A DNA stretch of 64,000 nucleotides from CAWATZ01 sp963784995. GTDB lineage: Bacteria; Planctomycetota; Planctomycetia; Gemmatales; Gemmataceae. The notes beneath the pieces were generated by a model. That model did no database searches and had not been told where the DNA came from. It saw only the letters and a list, made by a program, of their open reading frames with translations. Location of the stretch: assembly GCA_963784995.1 (NCBI GenBank), contig CAWATZ010000024.1, forward strand, positions 425,639-489,638. Direction: 5' to 3'. Both the position numbers and the translations under genes were made by a program. This document shows, in pieces, positions 17,664 to 26,337 of this stretch; position 1 is the first letter of the stretch; each line of letters begins with the position of its first letter.

Positions 17664-19097
17664 ATGAACCCACTCCACTCGCTCGCCTGGCAGATCAATC
17701 GCCGGACGTTTCTGTCGCGCTCGGCCATGGGCGTCGGCCTGGCGGCCCTCGGCTCGCTGCTGGAGTCCAGCGCCTCGGCCGGGAACTCCGGTGCCTTCTC
17801 GCGCGGAGTCCTTCGCCAACCCCATCATCCTGCCCGGGTCAAGCGCGTCATCTGGCTGACGATGGCGGGCGGGCCGTCGCATCTGGAAACGCTGGATTAC
17901 AAGCCGAAACTGGGCGAGATGCATGGCAAGCCCATGCCCGAGAGCCTGACCAAAGGGCAGCAGATCGCTCAGCTCCAGGGGCAGAAGCTCGTTTGCTTCG
18001 GTCCGCAAACCAAGTTCAAACGCTTCGGCAAGTGCGGCGCGGAAATCTGCGAGCTGTTCCCGCAGCTGGGTTCGGTGATCGATGACGTGTGCATCATCCG
18101 CTCGATGACTACCGAGGCGATCAATCACGACCCGGCCCACATGTTCATGAACACCGGCTCGCAGATCGCCGGCCGGCCGTCGATGGGTTCGTGGGTCACG
18201 TACGGCCTGGGCAGCGAAACGTCCGACCTGCCGGGCTTTGTGGTGCTGACCTCACTGGGACGGGGCGGTCAGAACCAGCCCATCGCCGCCCGGCAGTGGT
18301 CGTCGGGGTTCCTGCCCAGCAAGTTCCAGGGCGTCCACCTGCGCGGCAAGGGCGACCCGGTCCTCTACCTGAGCAACCCCGCCGGGGTGTCCCGGCAGCA
18401 GCAGCAGGACGTGGTGGACGCGATCAATGCTCTCAACGGCCAGTTCGACGGCCTGGTCGATGACCCCGAGATCGCAACGCGGGTGGCCCAGTACGAGATG
18501 GCCTTCCGGATGCAAGCCAGCGTCCCCGACCTGATCGACGCCAGCAAGGAGCCGCAGAAGATCCTGGACCTGTACGGCTGCAAGCCGGGCGACGGCTCGT
18601 TCGCGGCCAACTGTTTGCTGGCCCGCCGGCTGGTCGAGCGCGGCGTGCGCTTCATCCAGCTGTATCACAAGGACTGGGACCATCACGGCGGCGTCAAGAA
18701 CGGCATCGAGCTGAAGGCCCAGGAGGTCGATCGGGCGTGCGCCGCGCTGATCCTGGACTTAAAGCAGCGCGGCCTGTTCAAGGACACGCTGATCGTCTGG
18801 GCCGGCGAGTTCGGCCGCACGCCGATGTCGCAGGGCGGCAATGGCCGGGACCACCACAACAAGGGCTTCTCGATCTGGCTGGCCGGCGGCGGCATCAAGG
18901 GCGGCCTCTGTTACGGAGCGACCGACGAGCTGGGCTACGCGGCCGTCGAGAACGTGGTCAACGTCCACGATCTGCATGCCACCATGCTCCATTTGCTGGG
19001 CATCGACCACAACCGCTTCACGTTCAAGTTCCAGGGGCTCGACGCCCGCCTCAGCGGCGTCGAGGGAGCGACGGTCATCAAGGACATTCTTGCATAA
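17664..19097 (+). CDS. DUF1501 family protein
   Basis: A protein of 477 residues with a twin-arginine-like signal (INRRTFLSRSAMGVGLAALG). The DUF1501 core shows IWLTMAGGPSHLETLDYKP, a central NHDPAHMFMNTGSQ, and IVWAGEFGRTPMSQGGNGRD followed by HHNKGFSIWLAGGGIKGG. These histidine and aspartate blocks resemble alkaline-phosphatase-superfamily metal ligands. It is exported and its function is unknown. It follows a PSD1 gene by 112 bases containing the inverted repeat, and precedes a second DUF1501 gene by 68 bases. Confidence 0.93.
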   Translation: MNPLHSLAWQINRRTFLSRSAMGVGLAALGSLLESSASAGNSGAFSRGVLRQPHHPARVKRVIWLTMAGGPSHLETLDYKPKLGEMHGKPMPESLTKGQQIAQLQGQKLVCFGPQTKFKRFGKCGAEICELFPQLGSVIDDVCIIRSMTTEAINHDPAHMFMNTGSQIAGRPSMGSWVTYGLGSETSDLPGFVVLTSLGRGGQNQPIAARQWSSGFLPSKFQGVHLRGKGDPVLYLSNPAGVSRQQQQDVVDAINALNGQFDGLVDDPEIATRVAQYEMAFRMQASVPDLIDASKEPQKILDLYGCKPGDGSFAANCLLARRLVERGVRFIQLYHKDWDHHGGVKNGIELKAQEVDRACAALILDLKQRGLFKDTLIVWAGEFGRTPMSQGGNGRDHHNKGFSIWLAGGGIKGGLCYGATDELGYAAVENVVNVHDLHATMLHLLGIDHNRFTFKFQGLDARLSGVEGATVIKDILA

Positions 19098-19165
19098 GCT
19101 CCCCTCTCCCCGCTGGGGAGAGGGGTTGGGGGTGAGGGGAGAAAGGGACGTTCAAGGAGTTCCTC

Positions 19166-20560
19166 ATGCTTTCCATCCTTGGGGACGTGATTCGCCGGCG
19201 CGGCGGCATCACCCGTCGAGAAGTTCTCCGGGTCGGCGGCCTGGGATTCACCGGGCTGACGTGGTCTGACTTCTTGCGCTGCCGGGCCGGCGCGGCCGAA
19301 GCGCACAAGCCAGCTGGATCGCACGGCAAGGCCAAAGCCTGCATCCTGATCTTCAATTATGGGGGGCCCTCGCACCTGGACATCCTGGACCTCAAACCGG
19401 ACGCCCCCCGGGAAATCCGGGGCGAGTTCAAGCCTGTTGCCACCAACGTACCGGGAATCGCCATTTCCGAGCATTTGCCGCGTCTGGCCGCACTGGCGAT
19501 CCACTATGCTCTCGTACGCTCCGTCAGCCACCGCGACAACGACCACGCCATCGGGGCCTACCTTGCCCTCACGGGCTACTCCCACCCAAAGAACGCCATC
19601 CTTGGCATTGAACCGCCCGCGACACCGCTGGACATGCCTTCCCTGGGATCGGTACTCAGCAAACTGCGGCGACCGGACCGGCCCGTGTTCCCTTACGTTA
19701 CCCTCGGCGACCTGCGCCACTTTGGCAACAACGACAGCCTGGGCCAGAATGGCGGTTGTCTGGGTCAGGTCCACGATCCCTTCACGGTTCCCTTTGTCCG
19801 GCCCCTGAACGGGAGCCTGGACCTGCGCGGCGTCACGGCGGTTCTGGGCGGCGCGGACGGCGAGCGGCAGAAGGGACGCCGGCAGTTACTGGACCGGATC
19901 AACCAGGCCGCCCCCGCTCTGGAAGCGACCGCGAGCCAGCGCAACCTGGATGAGTTCGCGAAACGGGCCCAGGAGCTGCTGGCCTCGCCCGCCAGCCGCG
20001 ATGCCTTTGACCTGGCCCGGGAGCCAGACAAGGTGCGTGACTTCTACGGCCCGACTCCCTTTGCCCAGAACTGCATGCTGGCCCGCCGGCTGGTCGAGGC
20101 CGGGGTGCCTCTGGTCACGGTCTACTCGTTCGGCAATCGGGACTGGGACACCCACGGCGGCAATTTCCAGGCCCTCAAGAACACGCTGCTTCCCCCCACG
20201 GACCGGGGCCTGTCCGCTCTGCTGCTGGATCTGGAGAGCCGGGGACTGCTGGAGCAGACTCTGGTCGTCTGGATGGGCGACATGGGCCGCACGCCGCGGA
20301 TCAACGGCAATGCGGGGCGCGACCACTGGTCCTTTTGCTATTCCATCCTGCTGGCCGGCGGCGGAGTTCGCGGTGGGGAGGTGTATGGCTCTTCCGATCG
20401 CACCGCGGCCTATCCGTCCACCAACCCGGTCAGCCCAGGCGACGTTGCGGCGACGATCTATCACTGCCTGGGCATCGATCCTCGAGCCCACGTGACGGAC
20501 CAGCAAGGTCGGCCGTTTGTCGTCAGCACCGGCAAACCGATCCAGGCGTTGCTGGGATAA
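19166..20560 (+). CDS. DUF1501 family protein
   Basis: A protein of 464 residues of the same family but clearly diverged from its neighbour: the signal is GGITRREVLRVGGLGFTGLT, the first block ILIFNYGGPSHLDILDLKPD, then VSHRDNDHAIGAYLALTG, and the C-terminal block WMGDMGRTPRINGNAGRDHW. Exported. The 68-base gap to the previous gene contains one arm of the CCCCTCTCCCC-type repeat. The pair of unequal DUF1501 genes after one PSD1 gene suggests that both belong to one transcript. Substrate unknown. Confidence 0.93.
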   Translation: MLSILGDVIRRRGGITRREVLRVGGLGFTGLTWSDFLRCRAGAAEAHKPAGSHGKAKACILIFNYGGPSHLDILDLKPDAPREIRGEFKPVATNVPGIAISEHLPRLAALAIHYALVRSVSHRDNDHAIGAYLALTGYSHPKNAILGIEPPATPLDMPSLGSVLSKLRRPDRPVFPYVTLGDLRHFGNNDSLGQNGGCLGQVHDPFTVPFVRPLNGSLDLRGVTAVLGGADGERQKGRRQLLDRINQAAPALEATASQRNLDEFAKRAQELLASPASRDAFDLAREPDKVRDFYGPTPFAQNCMLARRLVEAGVPLVTVYSFGNRDWDTHGGNFQALKNTLLPPTDRGLSALLLDLESRGLLEQTLVVWMGDMGRTPRINGNAGRDHWSFCYSILLAGGGVRGGEVYGSSDRTAAYPSTNPVSPGDVAATIYHCLGIDPRAHVTDQQGRPFVVSTGKPIQALLG

Positions 20561-20588
20561 GAGGGAACAATCCGAGGTTCTGGCCGGC

Positions 20589-21326
20589 TCACTCTTCGGA
20601 AACGTGACCAATCAATGGGGCGAGTCGGTCACGAACTTCGCAGAGATACTCGGCAAGTCCGTTCTCGGTCCCTCGCTTCGCCAGTATCTCCAAGGAGGTT
20701 TCACGCCAGCAGAGAGGTTCGCGGTCACCGCTTGCCAGCACTTGGAGTACACGCTTGGGGCTGTGGGTTGCCAGGTCGTTCTTGCAGGCTGTCAGTTGGT
20801 GGCTCCGCTCGCGCGGGTCGAATCCCAATTGCTTCCTCTCTTTATCGAGACGTTTCCTCTCTGTCTCGTCCCTGGGGTCAAATCCACTGAGGACCCAGCA
20901 CTCCCGCTCAACGACGGCAAGCCCCACAACGATCACAATCCCGCTGTGGTCCTGCCTTCGGGCCTGCTCCAAACCAGCCCGCCGCTCGGGCTGGTCGTCC
21001 TGGTCGCGGATCAGCAGGATGGCCTTCAAGTCGGAGATGGCTGTCAGCAGGAACAGGATCGCTCGCCGGGCCGCTGCGGCGTCAGGCAAGCCTGGCTCGC
21101 CATCGAAGTGCCCGTGGACCCGGATGCCGGCCTCGCGGGCTAACTGCGGGATCGCTTTCCAGGTCAGCCGACGCCCTCCAGCCTCATGGGCCACCCACTC
21201 CCGCTGGTAGACCAGCGTCTCTTCATCCAGCCAGTCGATGGCCTCCAGCAGCACACGGTCGGCCAACTCAGTCGCGGTGTGAAAGTCCGCTTCCGCTTCG
21301 TGGACGACTGCGAAACGCTGACTCAC
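20589..21326 (-). CDS. TOPRIM-like/DUF4276-like protein, partner of AAA ATPase
   Basis: A protein of 245 residues from a GTG at 21324-21326 that overlaps the stop of the AAA gene by four bases (GTGA). Acidic motifs are placed as in TOPRIM nucleases: an early glutamate in FAVVHEAEADFHTATELA, a DxD block in ILLIRDQDDQPERR, then VVERECWVLSGF, resembling the W-x-L block of DUF4276, and a late NGLAEYL. I infer a metal-dependent nuclease domain supplied in trans to the ATPase. No N-terminal signal. The family call is tentative, but coupling to the ATPase is direct. Confidence 0.6.
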   Translation of the reverse strand: MSQRFAVVHEAEADFHTATELADRVLLEAIDWLDEETLVYQREWVAHEAGGRRLTWKAIPQLAREAGIRVHGHFDGEPGLPDAAAARRAILFLLTAISDLKAILLIRDQDDQPERRAGLEQARRQDHSGIVIVVGLAVVERECWVLSGFDPRDETERKRLDKERKQLGFDPRERSHQLTACKNDLATHSPKRVLQVLASGDREPLCWRETSLEILAKRGTENGLAEYLCEVRDRLAPLIGHVSEE

Positions 21327-22369
21327 GAGGCCTCCTTTCCCACGAGCCACTTCTCCCCGAAGAGGCTCCACATCTCACCTGGGGTCATCTCGTCCTTCCA
21401 CTTGGGGAACTTCGGATGGCTGGTGAGGGGGGCACACACCGTCGCCCCGTCGTCGCGGAGGAAGGTCATGCGGACCTCGTTCATTTCCATGCAGTCGAGC
21501 ATGTACGGCGAGTGGGTGGTGGCGATGATCTGGAGGTCGGGGCTTGTATCAAGCAGGCCCCGCAGGAGCGTGATTAACTCCTTCTGGGCCCGGGGGTGCA
21601 GTCCCCGGTCCAGGTCATCGAGCAGGACGAGGTTCGGTCGGCCCGAGGCGTGGAGTGCAGCCAGCAGGCCAAGGACAAGGAGGGTTCCCTCGCTCACCTG
21701 ATTGGCAGGCACCGAATCGGCCCCGACCGTGTCGAACAGGAGGGCGGGGGGCTGATTCGGCCTGGTCCCCGTGTGCCGCAGCCGGCGGATCGAGGGAATG
21801 ATCCGCCGCAAGTTCTCCTGCAACGCCTGCCAGGAATCAGGGTCATTCAGAGCCATGTTCGCCAACGCCGAATGAAGCCCGGTCCCGTCCTGTGCCATGA
21901 CGGTGGGATCAGGAGCGGCCGGGTTTGACTGGATGAGCTTGGAAGTTTCGAGACGGAGCAGAACCGAATGCGGGAGTGGTATCGATCCGGGCGGCTGAGG
22001 GTTCCACGGCTTCCAGTCAGACAGAGCAAGGCTGGTGGCGATACCCTTCCCGTCGCCGGTCCACTTCGTTTGAGCGACATGCGGGGGCATGGGTGGAGAA
22101 GGGGATCGGGCGCGATAGCGATACGCCTTGCCGCCGGATTCACAGGCCAGCTCGATCTGTTCCGTGGCTCCCCGGCTTACGCTTTGCTGTAATTCTCCCT
22201 CAAGCTGTTGAGGGTGGTCGAGACGAAAGGTCCGGCAGAGAAGGTCCACGCCTTGAAGGATGCTCGACTTGCCCGAGGCGTTCGGTCCAACGAAAACGGT
22301 GAAACGCTCCAGATCGATACAGACATCCCGCAGGCATTTGAAGTTGCGGATCAATACTTTGCTGATCAT
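21323..22369 (-). CDS. AAA15/OLD-type ABC-like ATPase
   Basis: A protein of 348 residues starting MISKVLIRNFKCLRDVCIDLE. The Walker A motif is VGPNASGKSSIL, the ABC-like signature VSEGTLLVLGLLAAL, Walker B LVLLDDLDRGLHP, and the H-loop IIATTHSPYMLD. This is the SMC-like ATPase fold seen in OLD, Gabija GajA and related antiphage proteins. Unlike those, the C-terminal TOPRIM part is absent here and a TOPRIM-like protein is encoded by the next gene. The upstream gap to the P450 is about 305 bases. Confidence 0.85.
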   Translation of the reverse strand: MISKVLIRNFKCLRDVCIDLERFTVFVGPNASGKSSILQGVDLLCRTFRLDHPQQLEGELQQSVSRGATEQIELACESGGKAYRYRARSPSPPMPPHVAQTKWTGDGKGIATSLALSDWKPWNPQPPGSIPLPHSVLLRLETSKLIQSNPAAPDPTVMAQDGTGLHSALANMALNDPDSWQALQENLRRIIPSIRRLRHTGTRPNQPPALLFDTVGADSVPANQVSEGTLLVLGLLAALHASGRPNLVLLDDLDRGLHPRAQKELITLLRGLLDTSPDLQIIATTHSPYMLDCMEMNEVRMTFLRDDGATVCAPLTSHPKFPKWKDEMTPGEMWSLFGEKWLVGKEAS

Positions 22370-22674
22370 GGCTGGACCCTCCCTGCTATCATCTTACCGT
22401 TGGGCCGCGTCCTTACGTATGCCCATGATGCTCTTCCCCGAAAGGGGTGTTTGATCTTGTGTCCCATGCTACCGAGCACGTTCGGGAATGGCAAGAAACG
22501 AACTGCTCTTTCGTTGCGGTTTTGAGGACACAGCGAACACGCAAACCGGGGAGAGGACACGAAAGGCGATGAACTGTACAAGTGACGTAACCTGGGTACG
22601 TGGAGGCGCGGGGAAGCCGATTGGCCAGGGCTTGAGTCTGACCTGGCCCTGTTCCTTCTATTGGGAGACTTCCG
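22370..22674. other. intergenic region between divergent genes
   Basis: About 305 bases between the AAA ATPase (minus) and the P450 (plus). It must hold both promoters. GAGGACAC occurs near 22528 and, as GAGAGGACACGAAAG, near 22553, but no convincing -35/-10 pair or operator was seen. No coding frame with gene-like composition. Confidence 0.4.
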
Positions 22675-23894
22675 ATGGCCGGCAAAGTGCAGAAGATCGA
22701 CCTCGCTTCGCAGGCCCTTGCGCGGGACCCGTTCCCGACTTACGCCCGCTTGCGCGAGGCGGGCCCGGTGTTCCGGACCAGGCTGCCGTTGCTGGGCAAG
22801 ACCTGGGTGGCAACGACCTACCAGGCGGCCAGCGAGGTCCTGAAAGACGATGAGACCTTCGTCATGGAGGCGAAGAAGGTGGGAAAAACCCTCTTCGGCG
22901 GCATCCTCCGGTTGCTGCCGCGTCTCTTGCGGGTGTTCTCCGACAACATGCTCCGGCACGACAACCCGGACCACCGCCGTCTGCGCCGCCTGGTCGAACA
23001 GGCCTTCAGCCGTCACAGCGTCGAGAGCATGCGCGGCCGCATCGGCGTCCTCTGTGATGGCCTCCTCGCCGGCCTGGCCGGCAGGGAAACCGTGGACCTG
23101 CTGCAAGAGTGGGCCCGGCCCCTGCCCGTGGCGGTCATCTGCGAGCTGCTCGGCTTGCCCGACGAGGACCGACCGAAGTTCACCCAATGGGTCAAGGCCC
23201 TTTTTCGTTCTGTTTCTCTGTTCGGCATGCTGCTGGCCTTGCCCAGCCTGTTCAGGCTCCTGAAGTATTTCCGGCGGCACTTCGAGCAATGCCGGCGCCA
23301 GCCGCGCCCGGGTTGATGACCGCCCTGGTCCAGGCCGAGCAGGAGGGCGACAAGCTGAGTGAAGACGAGCTGCTGGCCATGGCATTCCTGCTGCTGTTCG
23401 CCGGCTTCGAGACCACGGTGCATCTGCTCAGCGGCGGCACCCTGGCCCTGCTGCAGGCACCGGCGCAAAAGGAGCGACTCCTGAACGACTGGTCCCTGTT
23501 GCCGACTGCGATGGAGGAGCTGCTTCGTTTCGTCAGCCCGGTGCAGATGTCCGAGCAGCGCTACGTTATCCGGGACCTGGAGTTCCACGGCCAGTCTCTT
23601 CGGCGGGGCGACTGCGTCGTTGCCCACCTGGGGGCCGCCAACGCCGACCCGGCTCGTTTTCCCGACCCGGATCAACTGGACCTCGCGCGCAGCCCCAACC
23701 CACACGTCAGTTTCGGCTCGGGCATGCACTTCTGTCTGGGGGCCCAGCTGGCCCGGGTCGAAGCCCAGGTCGGCTTCGAGAGACTCTTCACCCGCTATCC
23801 GAGGCTAGCCCTCGCCGTGGCCGATTCCGAGCTGAAGTATAGCGGACACGTGCTCCTGAGAGCGCTGGTGGCGCTGCCGGTTCGATTGCAGTAG
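22675..23894 (+). CDS. cytochrome P450 (apparent frameshift)
   Basis: A bacterial class-I P450 of about 406 residues. The first half (MAGKVQKIDLASQALARDPF to FEQCRRQPRPG) has the C-helix block LRHDNPDHRRLRRLV. One base appears missing near 23310, where CGCCCGGGTTGATG would need one more base. The second half continues GLMTALVQAEQEGD with the I-helix AGFETTVHL, the ExxR motif (EELLRFV) and the haem loop FGSGMHFCLGAQLAR, whose cysteine binds haem iron. All catalytic landmarks are present. The substrate is unknown and no ferredoxin gene is adjacent. Confidence 0.88.
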
Positions 23895-24012
23895 GACCGA
23901 CGCGACCACTGGCCGAACCAAAGAACACTTGCAACAGCGCCTGGCATTGGACATGAATCGCGAACTGCGCCCGTGAAACGCGCCCAGACCATGAAAACGC
24001 TCCAGCGCGCCC

Positions 24013-24059
24013 GTTCCGATCCGAATTCCGGTCACGGTTCCGATCCGAATTCCGGTCAC
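24013..24059. repeat. two tandem copies of a 23-base unit
   Basis: GTTCCGATCCGAATTCCGGT followed by CAC occurs at 24013-24035 and again at 24037-24059, identical, with period 24. It lies in the gap between the P450 and the RIT element. The rest of 23895-24174 shows nothing gene-like. Confidence 0.9.
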
Positions 24060-24174
24060 TGTTGTCGCTAAAGTCTCTCAAAGACGCGGGAATTCGCTAG
24101 ATCTGACAGGGAATCCTCTCCGGGAGGAAGGGCGCTGGCCGCTTCCCGGAACTCCACTCTCCTCAGACACGAAT

Positions 24175-24297
24175 TCACTCGGAGCGGTCGCTTCTTCCCA
24201 AAAGGAGATCAAGCAACCAGCAACCCCGCACGTGTTCGCCTCCGGAGCGGCAATGGTTCAGAATGGCGGGGTGGGAGCAGCCCGCCTCTTCCAGAGC
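24175..24297 (-). pseudogene. truncated gene tail at the left end of the RIT element, reading outward
   Basis: From the element end outward on the minus strand the frame reads ALEEAGCSHPAILNHCRSGG and then EHVRGCWLLDLLLG, ending RSDRSE at a TGA (24175-24177). The right flank carries a closely related tail. I recall similar HCR..G.HVRGCW..DLLLG tails at the end of many Gemmataceae proteins, but the exact family is unverified. The 5' part of the gene is missing, replaced by the element's terminal repeat. Confidence 0.65.
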
Positions 24298-24324
24298 TTA
24301 TGTGGCGCAGCCCGTTATGTGGCG
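24219..24324. repeat. left terminal inverted repeat of the RIT element
   Basis: It aligns without gaps to the complement of 27695-27800. The inner 37 bases (24288-24324, including GCTTATGTGGCGCAGCCCGT) match at 34 positions. The outer part matches at about 80 percent and includes the coding tail. Further GCCACATAAC sub-repeats lie inward at about 24371. Confidence 0.88.
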
Positions 24325-24389
24325 TCCAGCCCATGCCCACGGGTAATGAGTCCGATTGGCGGAGTTGAACGCCACATAACAGGATCAGG

Positions 24390-25397
24390 CTACAAGGAGC
24401 GCAGGAAGGCCATCAACCCCTCCTCCTCGCGCCAGGGCATCTTCGCCTCTTCCTTCTGGCCTTCACAGGTGGCCAGCGCCTTGGCCTTCATCTCCAGGTC
24501 CACTTCGGCGTAGATGTTCGTCGTCGTCAACGACACGTGGCCCAGCCAGGCCCGGATGGTGTTGATGTCCACCCCCGCCCTCAGCAGGTGCGTTGCCGTC
24601 GTGTGCCTGATCGTGTGCGGGCTCACCCGCTTGCCCGCCAGCGCCGGCTGCGTTTTCGCCACTGCCGCCGCATACCGCTCCACCAGCGTGTGGATGCCGT
24701 ACCGCGTCAGCGGCTGCCCGCGCCGGTTCAGGAACACGCGCTCCGGCGGGCTGCGATCCCGCACCAGCGGCACCAGTTCGTTGACCGTCCGGTCCCACAG
24801 CGGGCAGCGTCTGAGCTTGTTCCCCTTGCCGCGAATCCGCACCGCGCTGGGGTCTCGGCTCGGCGTCTGCCCCAGCTCCAGGTCACCGATCTGCACGTGC
24901 GCCACTTCGTCGGCCCGCGCCCGGTGTTGTACAGGAACAGCAGCACGGCGTGGTCGCGCTGCCCCTGCTTGCCGCTCCCATCCGGCGCCGCCAGCAGAGC
25001 GTCCATTTCCGACTTCTCCAGGTAGCTCACCAGCGGCCGCGGCGTCTTCTTGAAGGCGCTGTCTCGGACCTCGCCGCACCAGCTGACCGCTTCGGGACAG
25101 CGCCGGCCGATGAAGTGCGCCAGCGAGCGGATCGCCGCCAGACGCTGGTTGCGTCGCGGCGCAGCAGCCGCGCTGCTGCTCCAGTTCCAGCAGGAAGACG
25201 CGGATTCGCTCCGCCGTCTGGTCAGTGACCTGCAAACGGTCGATCGCCTTGCCACTGTGGCGGGCCGCAAAGGGCAACAGCAGCCGCAGGGTGTCGCGGT
25301 AGCTCTGCTGGGTGTTACGGGCCAGGTTGCGTTCGCCGACGAGGTACTCCAGCAGGAAACGCCGGACCCACGGACCCAACAGCTTGGCCTCAGCCAT
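24390..25397 (-). CDS. ritC: RIT tyrosine recombinase C (two compensating frameshifts)
   Basis: The third recombinase of the trio. The N-terminal SAM-like part (LLEYLVGERNLARNTQQSYR) and the C-terminal catalytic part (VSPHTIRHTTATHLL, GHVSLTTTNIYAEVD with the tyrosine) are in one frame. Between about 25150 and 24925 the family sequence (RNQRLAAIRSLAHFIGRRCP to LLFLYNTG) lies in another frame. A loss of two bases near 25150 and of one near 24925 would explain this, leaving about 75 residues garbled. The start overlaps the previous gene by eight bases. Either errors or decay. Confidence 0.82.
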   Translation of the reverse strand: MAEAKLLGPWVRRFLLEYLVGERNLARNTQQSYRDTLRLLLPFAARHSGKAIDRLQVTDQTAERIRVFLLELEQQRGCCAATQPASGGDPLAGALHRPALSRSGQLVRRGPRQRLQEDAAAAGELPGEVGNGRSAGGAGWERQAGAARPRRAAVPVQHRARADEVAHVQIGDLELGQTPSRDPSAVRIRGKGNKLRRCPLWDRTVNELVPLVRDRSPPERVFLNRRGQPLTRYGIHTLVERYAAAVAKTQPALAGKRVSPHTIRHTTATHLLRAGVDINTIRAWLGHVSLTTTNIYAEVDLEMKAKALATCEGQKEEAKMPWREEEGLMAFLRSL

Positions 25398-26337
25398 GGC
25401 TCACCTCCTGCTGCGCGTAGCGCTCGAAGCAGGCGCCGGCCTCGGCCAGCAGCGCCGGCGTCATGCTCAGGTAGACTGCCGTGGCGGCCAGGTGGGCATG
25501 CCCCAGGTAGACCGACAGCATGGGCAGCAGCTTCTGCACGCAGGCCCCTTGCCGATACCAGGACGTCAGCCGGTGTAAGGCGTTGGTGTGCCGCAGGTCG
25601 TGCAGACGCGGCTGGAAGCTGGCGTCGTCGTTGCGGCGGATGCCGGCCTTGTCACAGATGCCGCGGAAGCAGGCCTGCAGTGTGTGCAGGTTCACCCGCT
25701 GCGCCGAGCGTGTCGTCAGCAACGGAGCCGGCTTACCGACTGCCCCAACGGCGACCGGGTGCCGCCCGCCGTAGCTGGTCAGGACCGCCTTCAACGGGGG
25801 GCCGAAGGGGACCAGCCGGCTTTTGTAGAACTTGCTCTGACGCACACTCAGCAGCGCGTTGTCCAGATCGACGTCCTGGCGGTCCAGCCGGAGCGCCGCG
25901 CCGACGCGCAGGCCAGTGCCATACAGCAGCAGCACGAGGGTGCGCAGGGTGTCCGACTCCAGGCAGCCGCGGCGCTCCCGGTGGGCAGCGGCGGCATCGA
26001 CCAGGCGACGCAGCTCCTCGTGCGCGAAGATGTGCGGCACGAACGGCGCGGGCCGCACGGGCAGCACGGCGGGCAGCGGGACGCAGGCCACGTAGCCGCG
26101 GCTGTGGGCATAGCGGTAGAAGCCCAGCAGGGCGTTGTGCCTGACGAACCAGCCGCTGGTGATCAGCCCGGTCCCGGCCAGGAAGGCGTTCACCTGCTCG
26201 GCACGCACCTCGGTGACGTCGGCCTGCGTGCCGACGGAGCGAGCGAAGGACCGCAGGTAGGCCGCGTTCGTCCTGAAGCGCTCCCCAAGGGCCTGCCGGA
26301 AGGTGATGGATTGCTCAATCAGCAGTTGCAGATTCAC
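25390..26337 (-). CDS. ritB: RIT tyrosine recombinase B
   Basis: A protein of 315 residues in an intact frame. The catalytic set is visible: arginine in GTGLRVGAALRL, lysine in RQSKFYKSRLV, HDLRHTNALHRL (H-x-x-R), GHAHLAATAVYL with the nucleophilic tyrosine. The ATG overlaps the stop of the first recombinase (ATGA). RIT elements encode three different recombinases of this kind, thought to act together on the palindromic ends. This is the only one of the three here that is fully intact. Confidence 0.92.
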   Translation of the reverse strand: MNLQLLIEQSITFRQALGERFRTNAAYLRSFARSVGTQADVTEVRAEQVNAFLAGTGLITSGWFVRHNALLGFYRYAHSRGYVACVPLPAVLPVRPAPFVPHIFAHEELRRLVDAAAAHRERRGCLESDTLRTLVLLLYGTGLRVGAALRLDRQDVDLDNALLSVRQSKFYKSRLVPFGPPLKAVLTSYGGRHPVAVGAVGKPAPLLTTRSAQRVNLHTLQACFRGICDKAGIRRNDDASFQPRLHDLRHTNALHRLTSWYRQGACVQKLLPMLSVYLGHAHLAATAVYLSMTPALLAEAGACFERYAQQEVSHG

